Part shown: one piece after another, positions 11,069-21,222 of the stretch
Numbering within the stretch: the first letter of the stretch is position 1
How the letters are laid out: every line of letters starts with the position of its first letter
Origin: Ananas comosus
Taxonomy: Eukaryota > Streptophyta > Magnoliopsida > Poales > Bromeliaceae
Assembly (NCBI RefSeq): GCF_001540865.1
Contig: NC_033629.1
Coordinates: forward strand, 7,059,403-7,123,402
DNA: 64,000 nt
Reading direction: 5' to 3'
The notes under the pieces: model-generated
Seen by the model: only the letters and a program-made list of their open reading frames with translations
Told to the model about the DNA's origin: nothing
The model's database searches: none
Translations under genes and position numbers: made by a program

Positions 11069-11386
11069 TAACCAAAATGTAGTTGCTTTACATCTTGGTT
11101 AATTTTCTTTGGACAACTTTGGATATGGCGTTTTAAATTTGCTGTCCCATGAGTATTAGTACCTATCGCATAAGAGGCCTTGCACAATATACACCTTGCC
11201 CTATTATTCCCATCATCATCAACATATGTGTCAAAACTGTTCCATACATCTGAATATTTACGAGGTTTTTCTTGCAGAATCACTATCACTAACCCTTTCT
11301 TGTTTAACAGTAGTTTGAATAATATCAGGCTGTTGTGTCTCACAATTATTATTTTCGTCCACTATCTGCACATGTTCTGAATCCAT
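11069..11386 (-). pseudogene. hAT transposase N-terminus with BED zinc finger
   Basis: An ATG at 11386-11384 opens an acidic leader (MDSEHVQIVDENNN). A frameshift near 11275 then moves to the frame of KYSDVWNSFDTYVDDDG, CILCKAS and GTANLKRHIQSC. The C-x2-C and H-x4/5-C pattern with Trp is a BED zinc finger, which binds transposon ends. The frame runs to the TSD of the level-4 LTR and is compatible with the core at 8430. The frameshift alone would stop a full protein. Confidence 0.85.
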
Positions 11387-12163
11387 ACTACATAATGGGA
11401 AAAAAAAAGTTACTCCACTATTTTTGAAAATTTTTCAGATTTCAGCATATTAACTTTCAACCAAATAATGTAATGAGCAATATGAAGCTAGCTAATTTTT
11501 TATTTCATATTTGTTAAAAGCTACAAGAAAAATTAAAGGGCCATTGCCTAAACATTTGTATTGAAAATAAACAGATGTAAAGTTGGAGAAGGACGATGCA
11601 TTAAAATTAGAAATCAAATCACTAGCAAGTTTTATCTTCAACAAGAAAGTAATATAACATAAACTTATTCTATGTATTCGGAATGCTATATTATCTACTG
11701 CAATGTTATTTACCAACAATTAACAAGAAGGAAGAAAAAGCCGAAAAAATCATACATTTTCCAGATAAACACAAAAAAGCCGGAGAAGGTGCAGGCGAAG
11801 ATCGTAAATAAGCACTTGGTGGTTCGATGTAGGTCGGGCCACCAGAGAATAGTAGAGGAGTGCAGTTGCAAAGGCGACACAGTATGAGAGGTGGCCACAA
11901 CGAAAAAAAGATAAACGAAAGGAAATTAGGATTAGGGTTTTTAGGATGGGTAAACAAAAAAAAACATTTTTTTAATTAAAAATATATATCCGGGTACCCG
12001 TGGGTACCCGCGGGTTACCCAGAATGCCCACAACTTAATGGGTACCCACCCATTTTACCCACAATTTTTTGGGTAGGAAAAGTTGGTACCCATACACGCA
12101 ATTTTATGGGTAACCCGCGGGTATCCGCGGGTTTGGGTCGAGATTGCTAGGTCTAAGTAAAAT

Positions 12164-15100
12164 ATAAGTCGGAAATGACTTTTGCCGAAATTGGATTGGA
12201 AACAGGAGATTTAGAATTTTCTGTTTGAAATGGGGCAGGTATTTTAGCAGAAACTTCACAGTGTCAGAAAATTATGAAAATCTGAAAATATGTTGGGATT
12301 ATTTTCATGAGGCTAGATTTAAAGTTTCATGTCATTCCGACACCCGGAAGGTGGAAAATAAAATCTGACTGCTATCTGCTAGAGATTTCAGTTTGGTAGA
12401 ACTTTCGGTGACCAAAAATGGTCGAAACTGAGAAGTTAAGATTTCGTTCTTCTAGTTAAGAAAAATCGAGCCTGACTGTCAAATTTAAGCGCAAACGGAC
12501 ATTCAGAGGGCTTCGGCAAAAAGTATCAGATTCTGAAGGACTAAACTGAAAATTTCAATAGTTGTTGGGGGGCTATGTGTGTAACAAATGCCATACCCTT
12601 TTGTTGTCTTGGTCTGAACCGAGAGAGAGAGAGAGAGCAAGTTTCTTTTCTATCTTTCTCTCTTTGTCTCTAAAATTTCTCTACCTCTAAATAATCTCTC
12701 GACTAAAGAGGAATTGGAGAAGAAATTGGAGGAGGAATTGGAGGTTGAGCTTGGAATTAGGAAGAGAAGCTTCATTTTCATCTTCTTCTTCCTTGACTCA
12801 AGAAAAGGAAGCTTGTGAGGTAAGCTTCTTGAGCTTCAATGGTAGATTTCTAAAGTTTGAGTTATAAGCTCTAGAAATGGGTTTAATTGAATCTTAGGAT
12901 GCTAAATGACTGTAAATTGGATGAATCAAGTTCTAATTTGGAGTATTCTTGCAATAGTAAACATCTAGGGTTCTGAATGTGGTTTTGTTATATAGATGGG
13001 TTTGATCTAAATTGGACCCATGTTAACCTAATTGCTAGGTATTCTGAAGCGTTGGCGAAGTCGGTTCGGCGATCTGTCAAGTCTGCGCAAAGATATTGGC
13101 AAAAAGGACGTTTTTGGCTTCGTTTTCGCCTGGAGGGCCGAGACGGCGTCCAAAAATCACGAAAACGGATTCCTAGCATCGCGGTATCAAGTTATAGACT
13201 TTTAAAATCCAAGGTCGCGAATTGACGCACGGTTGGTGATCATTTGCAAGATCGGGCCGAACCGGACAACGAATACTGCGGGAGGCTGATTGCAAGTGAC
13301 TACAAGCAATCGAAAAGGGATTTGAGGTGGGTTGTGCTCATCGAATTGTTTAGCTCGCTTCCATGTCGAAGCGATGTGAGATTTACTATTGATGCATATA
13401 ATGGTAGCTAGTTGTAAAACTTAGGAATGCATGGGGTGAATGCTATGTTAGGCTATCAAAGAATGCATGTTGACATAATATAAAATGCTAGAAGGATGCA
13501 TATCGACATAATGTAAGAATGCTAAATGAATGCATGTTGGTATGTTATAGAAATGTTAGATGAATGCATATGATTGATGCTAGTTGAATGCATAAGATAA
13601 ATGGCATATGAATGTTAGCATTATGAGAATTATACTAGAAGGTATTTGAATGTTACCACCATGGGAATATACTAGAAAGAATGTGCATGTTGACATATTA
13701 TGGATTATGTTAAAGATAATATGCATGTTGGCAAGTTGTAGAATATGCTTGATTCATATGAGTTGAACATGGGTCGATAACTCTAGGGTGATTAGAGGAC
13801 TCGACATTGGAAAACAAGAATATGAAAACTGTAATATTCGATATGGACAAGTAGAATATCAAGTAGATCGAGTGGCATGTAAATTAGTGTGGTTGAGACA
13901 CTTACAATATAATGATGTAATCGAGTGGCATTGATATTAGTGTAGTAGAGGCACTATTATTTGAACATAGGGATAGATGAGTTCCCGAGTTGATTGATAT
14001 GTTGCATGAGAACTTAGTGTGGTAGAGACACTTGTGACATGATGACTATAGGGATAGGTGGATTTTCCGAGTCATTGTTATCCCTAGTTGACAGGGTATC
14101 CTCAGTAGGCGAGGATTGGATCATACCCACATAGTCTGTTTTGAGCTTCGGGTGGTCGCTCCACACAAGCAGTACACTACGGAGTTGTCACATGAGCGGG
14201 GTAGCTTACCGGGTGGGACACGAGCGGGGTAGCTCCTCACCTATGAGACTTGAGATGTGAGTCGGGGCGAAGGGCGGGGAAGCTCTCCACCTGTGAGACT
14301 TGAGATGTGAGTCGGGGCGAAGGGCGGGGAAGCTCTCCACCTGTGAGATTAGAGATGTGAGTCGGGGCGAAGAGCGGGGTAGCTCTTCACCTATGAGATT
14401 TGAGATCTGAGTCGGGGCGTAACCTTCGGGCTAGCTAAGTGATTGGGTGTTATACATATGACCTGTAGTTGAATCCCAATTGAGTGGATTTAAGGCTGAG
14501 GTGCAAGTGAGATGTCCTTCGCCTCGAGCCTGACTTTGCGCTGTATTCCGCAGATGATTGACTCAAGACCGAGTCGGGTGGATAGCTTTGAAAAGGTCGA
14601 TGAAACCTTATGAGTGGAATTGTAATTGACTTGAATCTAAGATAGAGGAAACCTTAGATGTCAATTGAATGAGTTATGGATAGCAGGATTGAAAGTAGAA
14701 TCAATCGATCTACTAGTTGGTTGCATAGTTGCATAAACTGCATGATTTGCATTGTTGCACGTTGCGAGGCATAAACATGATGATTGTTAGTTGCATATAT
14801 ATATATATATATATCTGTGGATATTTGTTGGACTAACATGTTTGCAGTGCCTCCTTCGGATCTGTTTGGTCAAGCTTTTCCCTTGGATGGTTGTACCCAC
14901 TGAAAACTATGGACAATAGTTCTCACCCCCGTGTTGTTTTTGGGGGTACAGGTTAACACGCGAGCGGCGCAGCGTCGCGAGGTCAGGGCGCAGCTCCGTA
15001 GATAGTGCCCTACCACCGAGACCAGAGATAGCGGTACCCTGAAGTGGTCTAGCTTAGGGGTTTGAAATGAACTCAAATGAATGAAACAAACTTGTAATGG

Positions 15101-15361
15101 ATTTATAATAACTAGATTGTATTTGGAAGGAAATGTAAAACGAAAATTGTAAATGTATAACCTGGGATGAATGCTTGTAATAGCTTAGTTGTTTTGTATT
15201 TTTGATACTTCCTTATGCAATCTATACTTGATTCTGTTTCTGGTTGGAACATCGTGAATTGTATTAATTGTGACGCCTGGAATATACAGGGGAGACTGTC
15301 CGTTCGGCGGTCTATCGGAGTGCCCGAATCTGACCAAATAGGCGGGTCTCAGGGCGTGACA
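12164..15361 (+). repeat. Main part of the level-2 LTR
   Basis: Noncoding LTR sequence. It contains a GA/CT run (12619-12665), a CTTGTGAGGTAAGC word near 12810, many GAATGCATGTTGACAT-like imperfect repeats (13430-13740), CGAGTGGCAT repeats (13870-13930) and a GAGTCGGGGCGAAG tandem repeat (14230-14430). A (TA)n run lies near 14795-14812. No supported gene. Confidence 0.75.
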
Positions 15362-17465
15362 ATTATCCACAATATGTCAATATGCATATTCCAATGGTAG
15401 GTAACATTAACTAACATAATAGGATTCATATTATCAATCACAATCTACGACTATACATATATGCATAAATAATAATCATACTTTACTTTGGCTTCGAAGC
15501 AACCTAATCGCTTCGGTGGAGCACAACCCACTTTTAATTGATACCGAAATGCGAGAAATTCACTTTCCGCAATTTATGAACGATCGCAATCCTTTCTCGC
15601 GACAAACGAAGCTAAAATGAGGTTTTTCCTCATTAGCTTGTCGTAGGCTCGTCGGAACGTCGATCCGAGCTTTTCAACGCGTCAGTTTTACCCTCAATTA
15701 GGTTTCCACGTGATCAATCCCAAGCTAGAGCTTCAATCCAACAATTTAGTATTTTCAAGTTAGAGCTTTAAACAACCTGCTACTATACAAACTTCAACTT
15801 AATACAACCTGTTTCTATACAGGTTCTATAAGAATCTATATAGAAATCTCAGCTTTAACCATTCAAGAATCTCAAAACCAATTCCCTTAAGGTATTTATA
15901 TCAAGCCTTAACCAGGAATAACAACTTACTCACCATGCTCCCAACTGCCAGGTTCATATACATGATACATATAGGCCTATTCTAGGCTTTTCATGTTAAA
16001 AACAGCACTAGCAACCCAAGAAAACCCAAGTTAAACCCTTTCTAGGTGATTAAAATGATCTTTAATCAGGAATTACCTCAACCCTACATCAGTTTAAAAC
16101 TCCAACAGCTTATTTATTTCCCAGCTGCAAACAATCACACATAACATAATACATAGCTCTCTCTAAGTTTCACATAGCAATTTCAGTTTTAGAAACCTAA
16201 AATTTCATTGTCTACTCCTCCTTTAGGTTAAATACCATGAACCATAACCAGGAAATATGTCTCTCCTACCTCAGGTTTCATCCCAACAAATAATTCACAT
16301 GTATATATATCTATATATATGTTGTCAACACACAATTCTTTAGGATTTTTCTAATAGAAGTTCTAATACCCCAAAATCTGTAGCTTAATCTCTTTTAGAG
16401 CAATAACCTAACTCTAATATGAAATTAGATCAAACCTACCTCAACTTGGAAGCTCCCACAAGCTGCTCTCAACTCCTGGACCGTCCTCTCAGCTCAAACC
16501 ATCAAGAAAACCCAACTCCACACGAACCCTTTTCACTAACTTCAGCCACCTTAGGCTTGTAGAAAGAAAAGAAGAAAAAAAATGAAAAGAGGATGAAGTG
16601 GAGAGGAGAGAGGAGATTTAGTACATAGCAGCTACTGGGGTAAGCTGCGGTTCAGATAAGATCAGCTAATTTCTCATAACACCCCTCACAAAAGCTGGGT
16701 TCAACTCTTTCACATTTTGATTCGTGCAGTTTTCTGCACCTGGCAGCAGCTGGAAGCAGCAACAATTGCCCTCAAATCCTCACACAAAGTTGAAATTCTG
16801 TTTTACAGATTAGTCCCTGTGGTTTCCTTGCATTTGGCAGCAGCCGGCAACAGCAGCAATTGCTCTTAAACCGCCTACAAAGCAGAAATTCTGCTTTTAC
16901 AAAACAGTCCCTGCAGTTTTTAGAAAACAGTCCCTGCAGCCTCTTTTTGGCACTAGACAGCAGCAGCTGGCAGCAGCAGTAGTTGTAGCAGCAGCTGCAA
17001 TTAGCAGTAGCAGCAGCACTCAGCAGTAGCAGCAATTGCACTTAAACCCCCCCAAAAGCAGAAATTCTGCTTTTACAATTTAGTCCCTGTAGCTTTTTAG
17101 TACAGAAACTGCACTAGGCAGCACTTCCAAGTCATTTTCTCGCGTAAACTTCGTTCTAACACCTCTAAACACTTCTAAATTTGCCACTTAACTATCCCCA
17201 CATCTCCAAAATGATTTGGAGATACCATAAATTATCCTCATTGTTCACTTTGATACATCCAATCAAAGTTAGCGTCGTAAGCCGGAGATTCATTTTCGAG
17301 TTCGTTTCGCGCCCAATATGCACCGAAACATTCAATCACTTCCCAAAATCATTCCCACACCTCTAAAATTATTCGGGAACGATGTACATCCAGCTCAAGC
17401 TTCATTTTGATCCCCCAGATCAAAGTTAGCATTACAACCCAAAATTTTCGGTACATTACAACGTG

Positions 17466-17714
17466 AGCTTTGGTTGTTAGACCAGTTAAACCCTTTTGCA
17501 TTGACTACAGCCTGTAAGAGCCTGATTGGGCTTGGCAGAGACACGCTTACATACTCGGTTGGATCGCGCCGACGAGTGCCGCTTCGGAGTGAGGCTTTGA
17601 CTTGCGTTGATGTCGCAGCCATCCTGTTTGGACCATGTTCTTGGATCGACCATCCCCGTGGGTGGTGTACGGTGTAGAAGGAAAATGAGGAGGATGAAAA
17701 ATGGTGTAAATTTT
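17466..17714. other. Unassigned flank, right half of the level-0 sequence
   Basis: It continues the sequence left of 4932. No recognisable domain in any frame and no clear element boundary. Confidence 0.35.
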
Positions 17715-17814
17715 GCCCAAAATTGCACCATTTCGCCCAAAATTGCACCATTTCGCTCAATTTTGCACAATTTCATCCAATTTTGCACCATTTCGCCCAA
17801 AATTGTACAATTTC
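17715..17814 (+). repeat. Five tandem 20-base units
   Basis: Units start at 17715, 17735, 17755, 17775 and 17795, with consensus GCCCAAAATTGCACCATTTC. Units 3 and 4 carry AATTTT in place of AAAATT. They produce long but meaningless overlapping reading frames. Confidence 0.9.
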
Positions 17815-17884
17815 TCCTTCTCCTCCTCTTCCTCTTCCTTCTTCCTTTTTACACCATTACACCATTTTCTACACCTTAGAAATT

Positions 17885-18400
17885 GCATTCTTTGGACAAT
17901 CTCATCTCCCTCATCGGAGAGTAGGACTCGGACGACGATCTTGAGGGCATGGATCTACTTCTTCATCTTGGAGTCGAGGGTGCCCCACTCAGTCCTCTGG
18001 ACCTCCTCGATGCTCATCTTGTCGACACTGAGGGCGGCGAGGGTGTCCGCGACGGACGGCGTCGCGGCGGACGGCGTCGCGGCAGACGGCGATGTACATC
18101 TAGCTCAGCTCCTGGCCATACCCGGTGCGGATCATGCGGCTGGCGATCTCCGCGAGGTCATTGACGGCGTTGGCGTAGAGGAGGTCGGAGGAAAAGTGGT
18201 TGGCGAAGAGGATCCCCGGCCTCCTTCTCTGCCGCTGCCGTCGCAGGAGTCCTCAAGATTGGCGCCGTGGGGGTGGGGGTCGGATCTGAAGGAGGAGGTG
18301 AGGGCGTCGTCGTGGGAGAGGGAGAGGCGGCGGAAGGAGGAGGTGGGTTCCTCGAAGGTGGAGGAGGCGATAGGGAGGGTGCTGCGGAGGAGGTGGCGGA
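17885..18400 (-). pseudogene. EXO70 exocyst subunit fragment
   Basis: The - strand carries scattered EXO70-like pieces in shifted frames: SSFRRLSLSHDDALTSSF (near 18350-18300), then NAVNDLAEIASRMIRTGYG (near 18190-18120), DTLAALSVDKMSIEEVQRTE (near 18050-17990) and HALKIVVRVLLSDEGDE (near 17945-17895). EXO70 proteins tether secretory vesicles at the plasma membrane. The fragment lacks a start, both termini and the conserved C-terminal core. In-frame stops follow GYGQELS and KMKK, and a 15-base duplication (GACGGCGTCGCGGCG) sits near 18053-18090. GC content is much higher than the surroundings. Inference: a dead gene fragment, possibly carried here by a transposon. Confidence 0.8.
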
Positions 18401-18608
18401 ACAAAAAAATAACGAAGGAAAAAAAAAGAGAGAGAAAAAAAGAAGAGAGAGAAAGAAAAGGAATAAGGGTATTTTCATCCGATGTAAAAACTTCGGTCCG
18501 AATTTGCAAAATTAGAAAAGGTGGCTTAGTTTTGCAAAAAGTCAAAACTTGTGGATTTTTTTTTATGCAAATGAACATTTCATAGTAATAATAATAGAGA
18601 AAAAACTG

Positions 18609-18764
18609 ACCGTACCTAGAGCAAGTGACAAAGGGCTTGGTGGTTGGTACCCGAGACCTAAGTTCGAATCCTAGTTGATTCATATTTCTAGCTAAGTTTA
18701 TTTCTAAATAAAATAAACGAAGCGGATAACGTGCTACCTATCTCTTAAAAAAAACAAAAAAAAA
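18609..18764 (+). mobile_element. tRNA-derived SINE, copy 1
   Basis: It has a tRNA-like head with an A-box-like stretch (AAGTGACAAAGGGCTTGG) and a B box AGTTCGAATCC at 18661-18671. A body with AGCTAAGTTTATTTCTAAAT and ATAAACGAAGCGG follows, and an A-rich tail. It shares its whole body with the copy at 51253-51420. No clear TSD. Promoter boxes are for RNA polymerase III. Confidence 0.8.
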
Positions 18765-18991
18765 GGAAAAAAGAAAAAATAGATCCGAGCAGCGTAAAAA
18801 TTTAATCTATTTGCTGTGCCCTCGCATTACTTCATCTTTCCCCATTCTCGCTGCCCAATCCTTATTTTTCAACCCACTCTCCCCTTCTCTTTTGCCCTAG
18901 GTTTCCCAAATCTTCCGGTCTCTTCTCCTTTCCCTTTCCTTGTCTTCTTCTTCACGGGCTGCCTCTGTGATCCAAGAGGACATCCTCACCC

Positions 18992-19117
18992 ATGGCGGCG
19001 TCTCTCCGGGCAAGAAGCTCCCGCCGCTACAACACGAGGCGCCGAGCGGCTGCTGGTGCCGTCGCCGCCGTGTCCGACGCTGCCGCCGCCACTGCTGCCT
19101 CCGCTGGCGCCGCGACC
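18992..19117 (+). CDS. Possible first coding exon, Ala/Arg-rich, unrecognised
   Basis: After a pyrimidine-rich leader (18820-18960), an ATG in CACCCATGGCGGCG opens 42 codons ending at a GTAAAT donor-like site at 19118. The product would be MAASLRARSSRRYNTRR followed by an Ala-rich run. GC content and context resemble a plant first exon, but I found no downstream exon and recognise no family. It may also be an exon fragment carried by a transposon. AATGCAACCGTAAATGATTT is partly repeated at 19115-19130 and 19162-19180. Confidence 0.2.
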
Positions 19118-19407
19118 GTAAATGATTTTTTTTCTTCTTTATCCTTTTCATTCAACCATTAATGCAACCGTAAATGATTTTTTTTTTTTATTTTGCATTT
19201 AGATGGTGTCTGATCATATTTTGATTCTTATGTCTCTATGTCTTGGTGGATTTAATTTTATCTTATGTAAAAGTAAAAATAGAGTAATCTTTTAGAAGAT
19301 AAACCAAACGCTTAAAACAGTATAATTTTTTTATATGATATAGAGTTTTTCAGAATATCAAATACAATGTAAAATAAAGCTCTATTTTATTTTTCAGTAG
19401 TTGCCAT

Positions 19408-20862
19408 CATAGTTAGTTAATTCGCGAATTATTCGCGAATTTTTGAAATGCCGAATAAAACTTCCGTTTTCGTATTTTTTTCCAAAAATTCGGAAAAATT
19501 CGCATTTTTTTTTTTTGGGTAAAAAGAATTATTCGCGAATTAAACGGAATTCGCGAATAATTCGGCCCAAAAAACCGGCCCAGAACCCGTTTTGCCTCGC
19601 CCAAAACCCGCTTTGCCTCACGAGTCACGGCCCTCACCCTGTCGCCCAAAAGGCCAAAAAAAAAAAAAAAAACTTTCTGAAATCTGAAGTGAAAAGATCG
19701 CCCCCCTCCCACCACGAGTCCCACACCCCTCCCAAAAAAAGGGTTTGCCCTAACTTCTCACCCCTGCGGCGGTGCGGCGCGCGGCCCTGCCACCGACCCT
19801 GCGGCGGTCGCGGTCCCTTCCCCTCCCCCTCTTCCCTTCCGGCCGCTCGCCGAACGCCATCGGAAGCCCTCCTCTTCAGAAATCGAAGATCGAAGATCGG
19901 GTTCTTCACTCTTCAGAAATCGAAACCCTCCTCGTCGCCTCTTCCTCTTCCGCTTCCGCTTCCGCTTCCGCTATCCAACGATAGATCAGTAATCGGGTGG
20001 TTCTTTACAAACCAGGTACGATTTGAAGTTTCATTCTTCAAAGCAAAAGTTGGGAGCTTTTAGTCCTGATGGATACTTTTTTATACACAAATGTCTCGAG
20101 TGCTTAATTGAATTGAATGTGTCTATTCCATAGTTAGTTAATTCGGATTCGCATTTTGATATAGTCGAGGATTAAATCATCATTTTCTAGTTTATTTGTA
20201 CAGATTCGCATATTGATTTTAAATTTTTATTTTGGGCAATAACTTAATCTCGAGTGCTTAATTGAATGTGTCCATTCTCTGTTATGCACAAAGAAGACCC
20301 AAACATAGAGCTAAATAATCTTAATTAACTTAGGGACCAGGAACTCTTCTATTATACCTAATCAATTTCATTATCTTGTACTGTCGACACTTGCAAAAGG
20401 AAAATTTTGTTGTGGTCTTTCATGGACCATTGACTCAGTGGGGTTTCTACTTAATTTTTGAAACATAACTTTTTAGTATTAGAAATGCAGCAATTTAAAT
20501 ATGGACTATCTTGATCTCTATTTGCTTAATTATTTCTATATTTTGAGGCTTAATATAGTATACTATTTTTTTTACTTACTTAGTTCAATTTTGTAGCTCT
20601 TTATTCTTATATTCTTAAAAAATATGAATATTTATGCTAATAGCAGAAATCTTGAGAGAAAAAAAAACTTAATTTAATAGCCGAATTTTTGATCCCGAAT
20701 TTTTAATTAGTGAATGTATAATATCCGTATAAATCACGTATCCGAATAATTGGCGAATCCCTTTTTTAGCCTTTTTTTCAACGAATTTAAAAATTAGAAG
20801 ACGAATTTTATCCGAATTATACCCGTACCGAATTTTTGCCGAATCCGAATTAACTAACTATG
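19408..20862. mobile_element. hAT element with GC-rich leader, just upstream of HVA22k
   Basis: Inverted termini CATAGTTAGTTAATTCG and CGAATTAACTAACTATG are flanked by perfect 8-base TSDs GTTGCCAT (19400-19407 and 20863-20870). The 1455-base interior has palindromic CGAATTATTCGCGAAT words at the left, a GC-rich stretch (19580-19980) with TTCCGC repeats, and AACCAG followed by GTACGATTTG, which looks like an exon end and splice donor. No transposase frame. Inference: a deletion derivative keeping a noncoding first exon, or one that captured a gene leader. It ends 236 bases before the HVA22k start codon. Confidence 0.9.
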
Positions 20863-21098
20863 GTTGCCATACAGGCCCTGTCTGTAGAGAAACTTGTGTA
20901 GATTTGAACCGGTTTGAAAGAAAACTAGTGTCTGGTAGAATCAATTCCCGGAGCGGTTCTGATCCATCCTGTTAACCTTGGCTGATGGGTTCACTGCTGT
21001 GCCTAAACGACGGTTGAATTTTAGCGAACAAAACCTCACAACCTGACATATCGAAACCTTTTTGCAGTGGCGGCGTTTTAGACTCTTAATATTAAGGG
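20863..21098 (+). promoter_or_regulatory. HVA22k leader and proximal promoter region
   Basis: These are the 236 bases between the hAT element and the ATG. No canonical TATA box is obvious. The hAT insertion means that any distal promoter elements now lie more than 1.7 kb from the start codon. The TTTTTGCAG at about 21059-21067 could be a 3' splice site for a leader intron. Confidence 0.4.
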
Positions 21099-21177
21099 AT
21101 GGCGATTTATGGAGGGTTTGGTGGCGGGACGTGCGGAGCGGCCATTCGCCTTCTTGAACCGGTAAGTTCTCTGCTTT

Positions 21178-21222
<45 letters not shown>

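Larger units (their letters stand above)
5984..12155 (-). mobile_element. Level 3: hAT DNA transposon with transposase remains
   Basis: The ends read TAGACCTGGCAA (5984) and, in reverse complement, TAGACCTAGCAA (12155). Both are followed inward by GGGT/ACCCG-rich subterminal repeats. Perfect 8-base TSDs AGTAAAAT lie at 5976-5983 and 12156-12163. The size is 6172 bases, or about 3.5 kb without the inner LTR. The transposase runs on the - strand: start and BED finger at 11386-11069, core from 8430, catalytic and hATC parts in the mirrored block 6563-7980, last exon 6481-6384. Eight-base TSDs, BED finger and hATC domain all fit the hAT superfamily (RICESLEEPER/Ac-like). Confidence 0.93.
5854..15361 (+). 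mobile_element. Level 2: gypsy-type solo LTR (+ sense) inserted in level 1
   Basis: It starts TGTAAGGTGCCG at 5854 and ends AGGGCGTGACA at 15361, flanked by ATTAC (5849-5853) and ATTAT (15362-15366), a 5-base TSD with one change. Its own sequence is 5854-5983 plus 12164-15361, about 3.3 kb. The region near 14160-14430 holds a tandem repeat of about 60 bases with GAGTCGGGGCGAAG and GCGGGGAAGCTC words. No gene is carried. Confidence 0.85.
4932..17460 (-). mobile_element. Level 1 of the nest: gypsy-type solo LTR split by later insertions
   Basis: The outer element is bounded by TGTCACGCC at 4932 and GTACATTACA ending at 17460, with perfect 5-base TSDs ACGTG at 4927-4931 and 17461-17465. Its own sequence is 4932-5853 plus 15367-17460, about 3.0 kb. 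The rest is the level-2 insertion. No second LTR or coding region belongs to it, so it is best called a solo LTR, sense on the - strand. Its right part carries CAG-rich runs (16735-17040) and a repeated module with GCAGAAATTCTGCTTTTACA followed by AGTCCCTG. Confidence 0.85.

Noticed and set aside
17713..18585. A 290-residue + strand frame
   Set aside because: It is made of the 20-base tandem repeat and the antisense of the EXO70 fragment.
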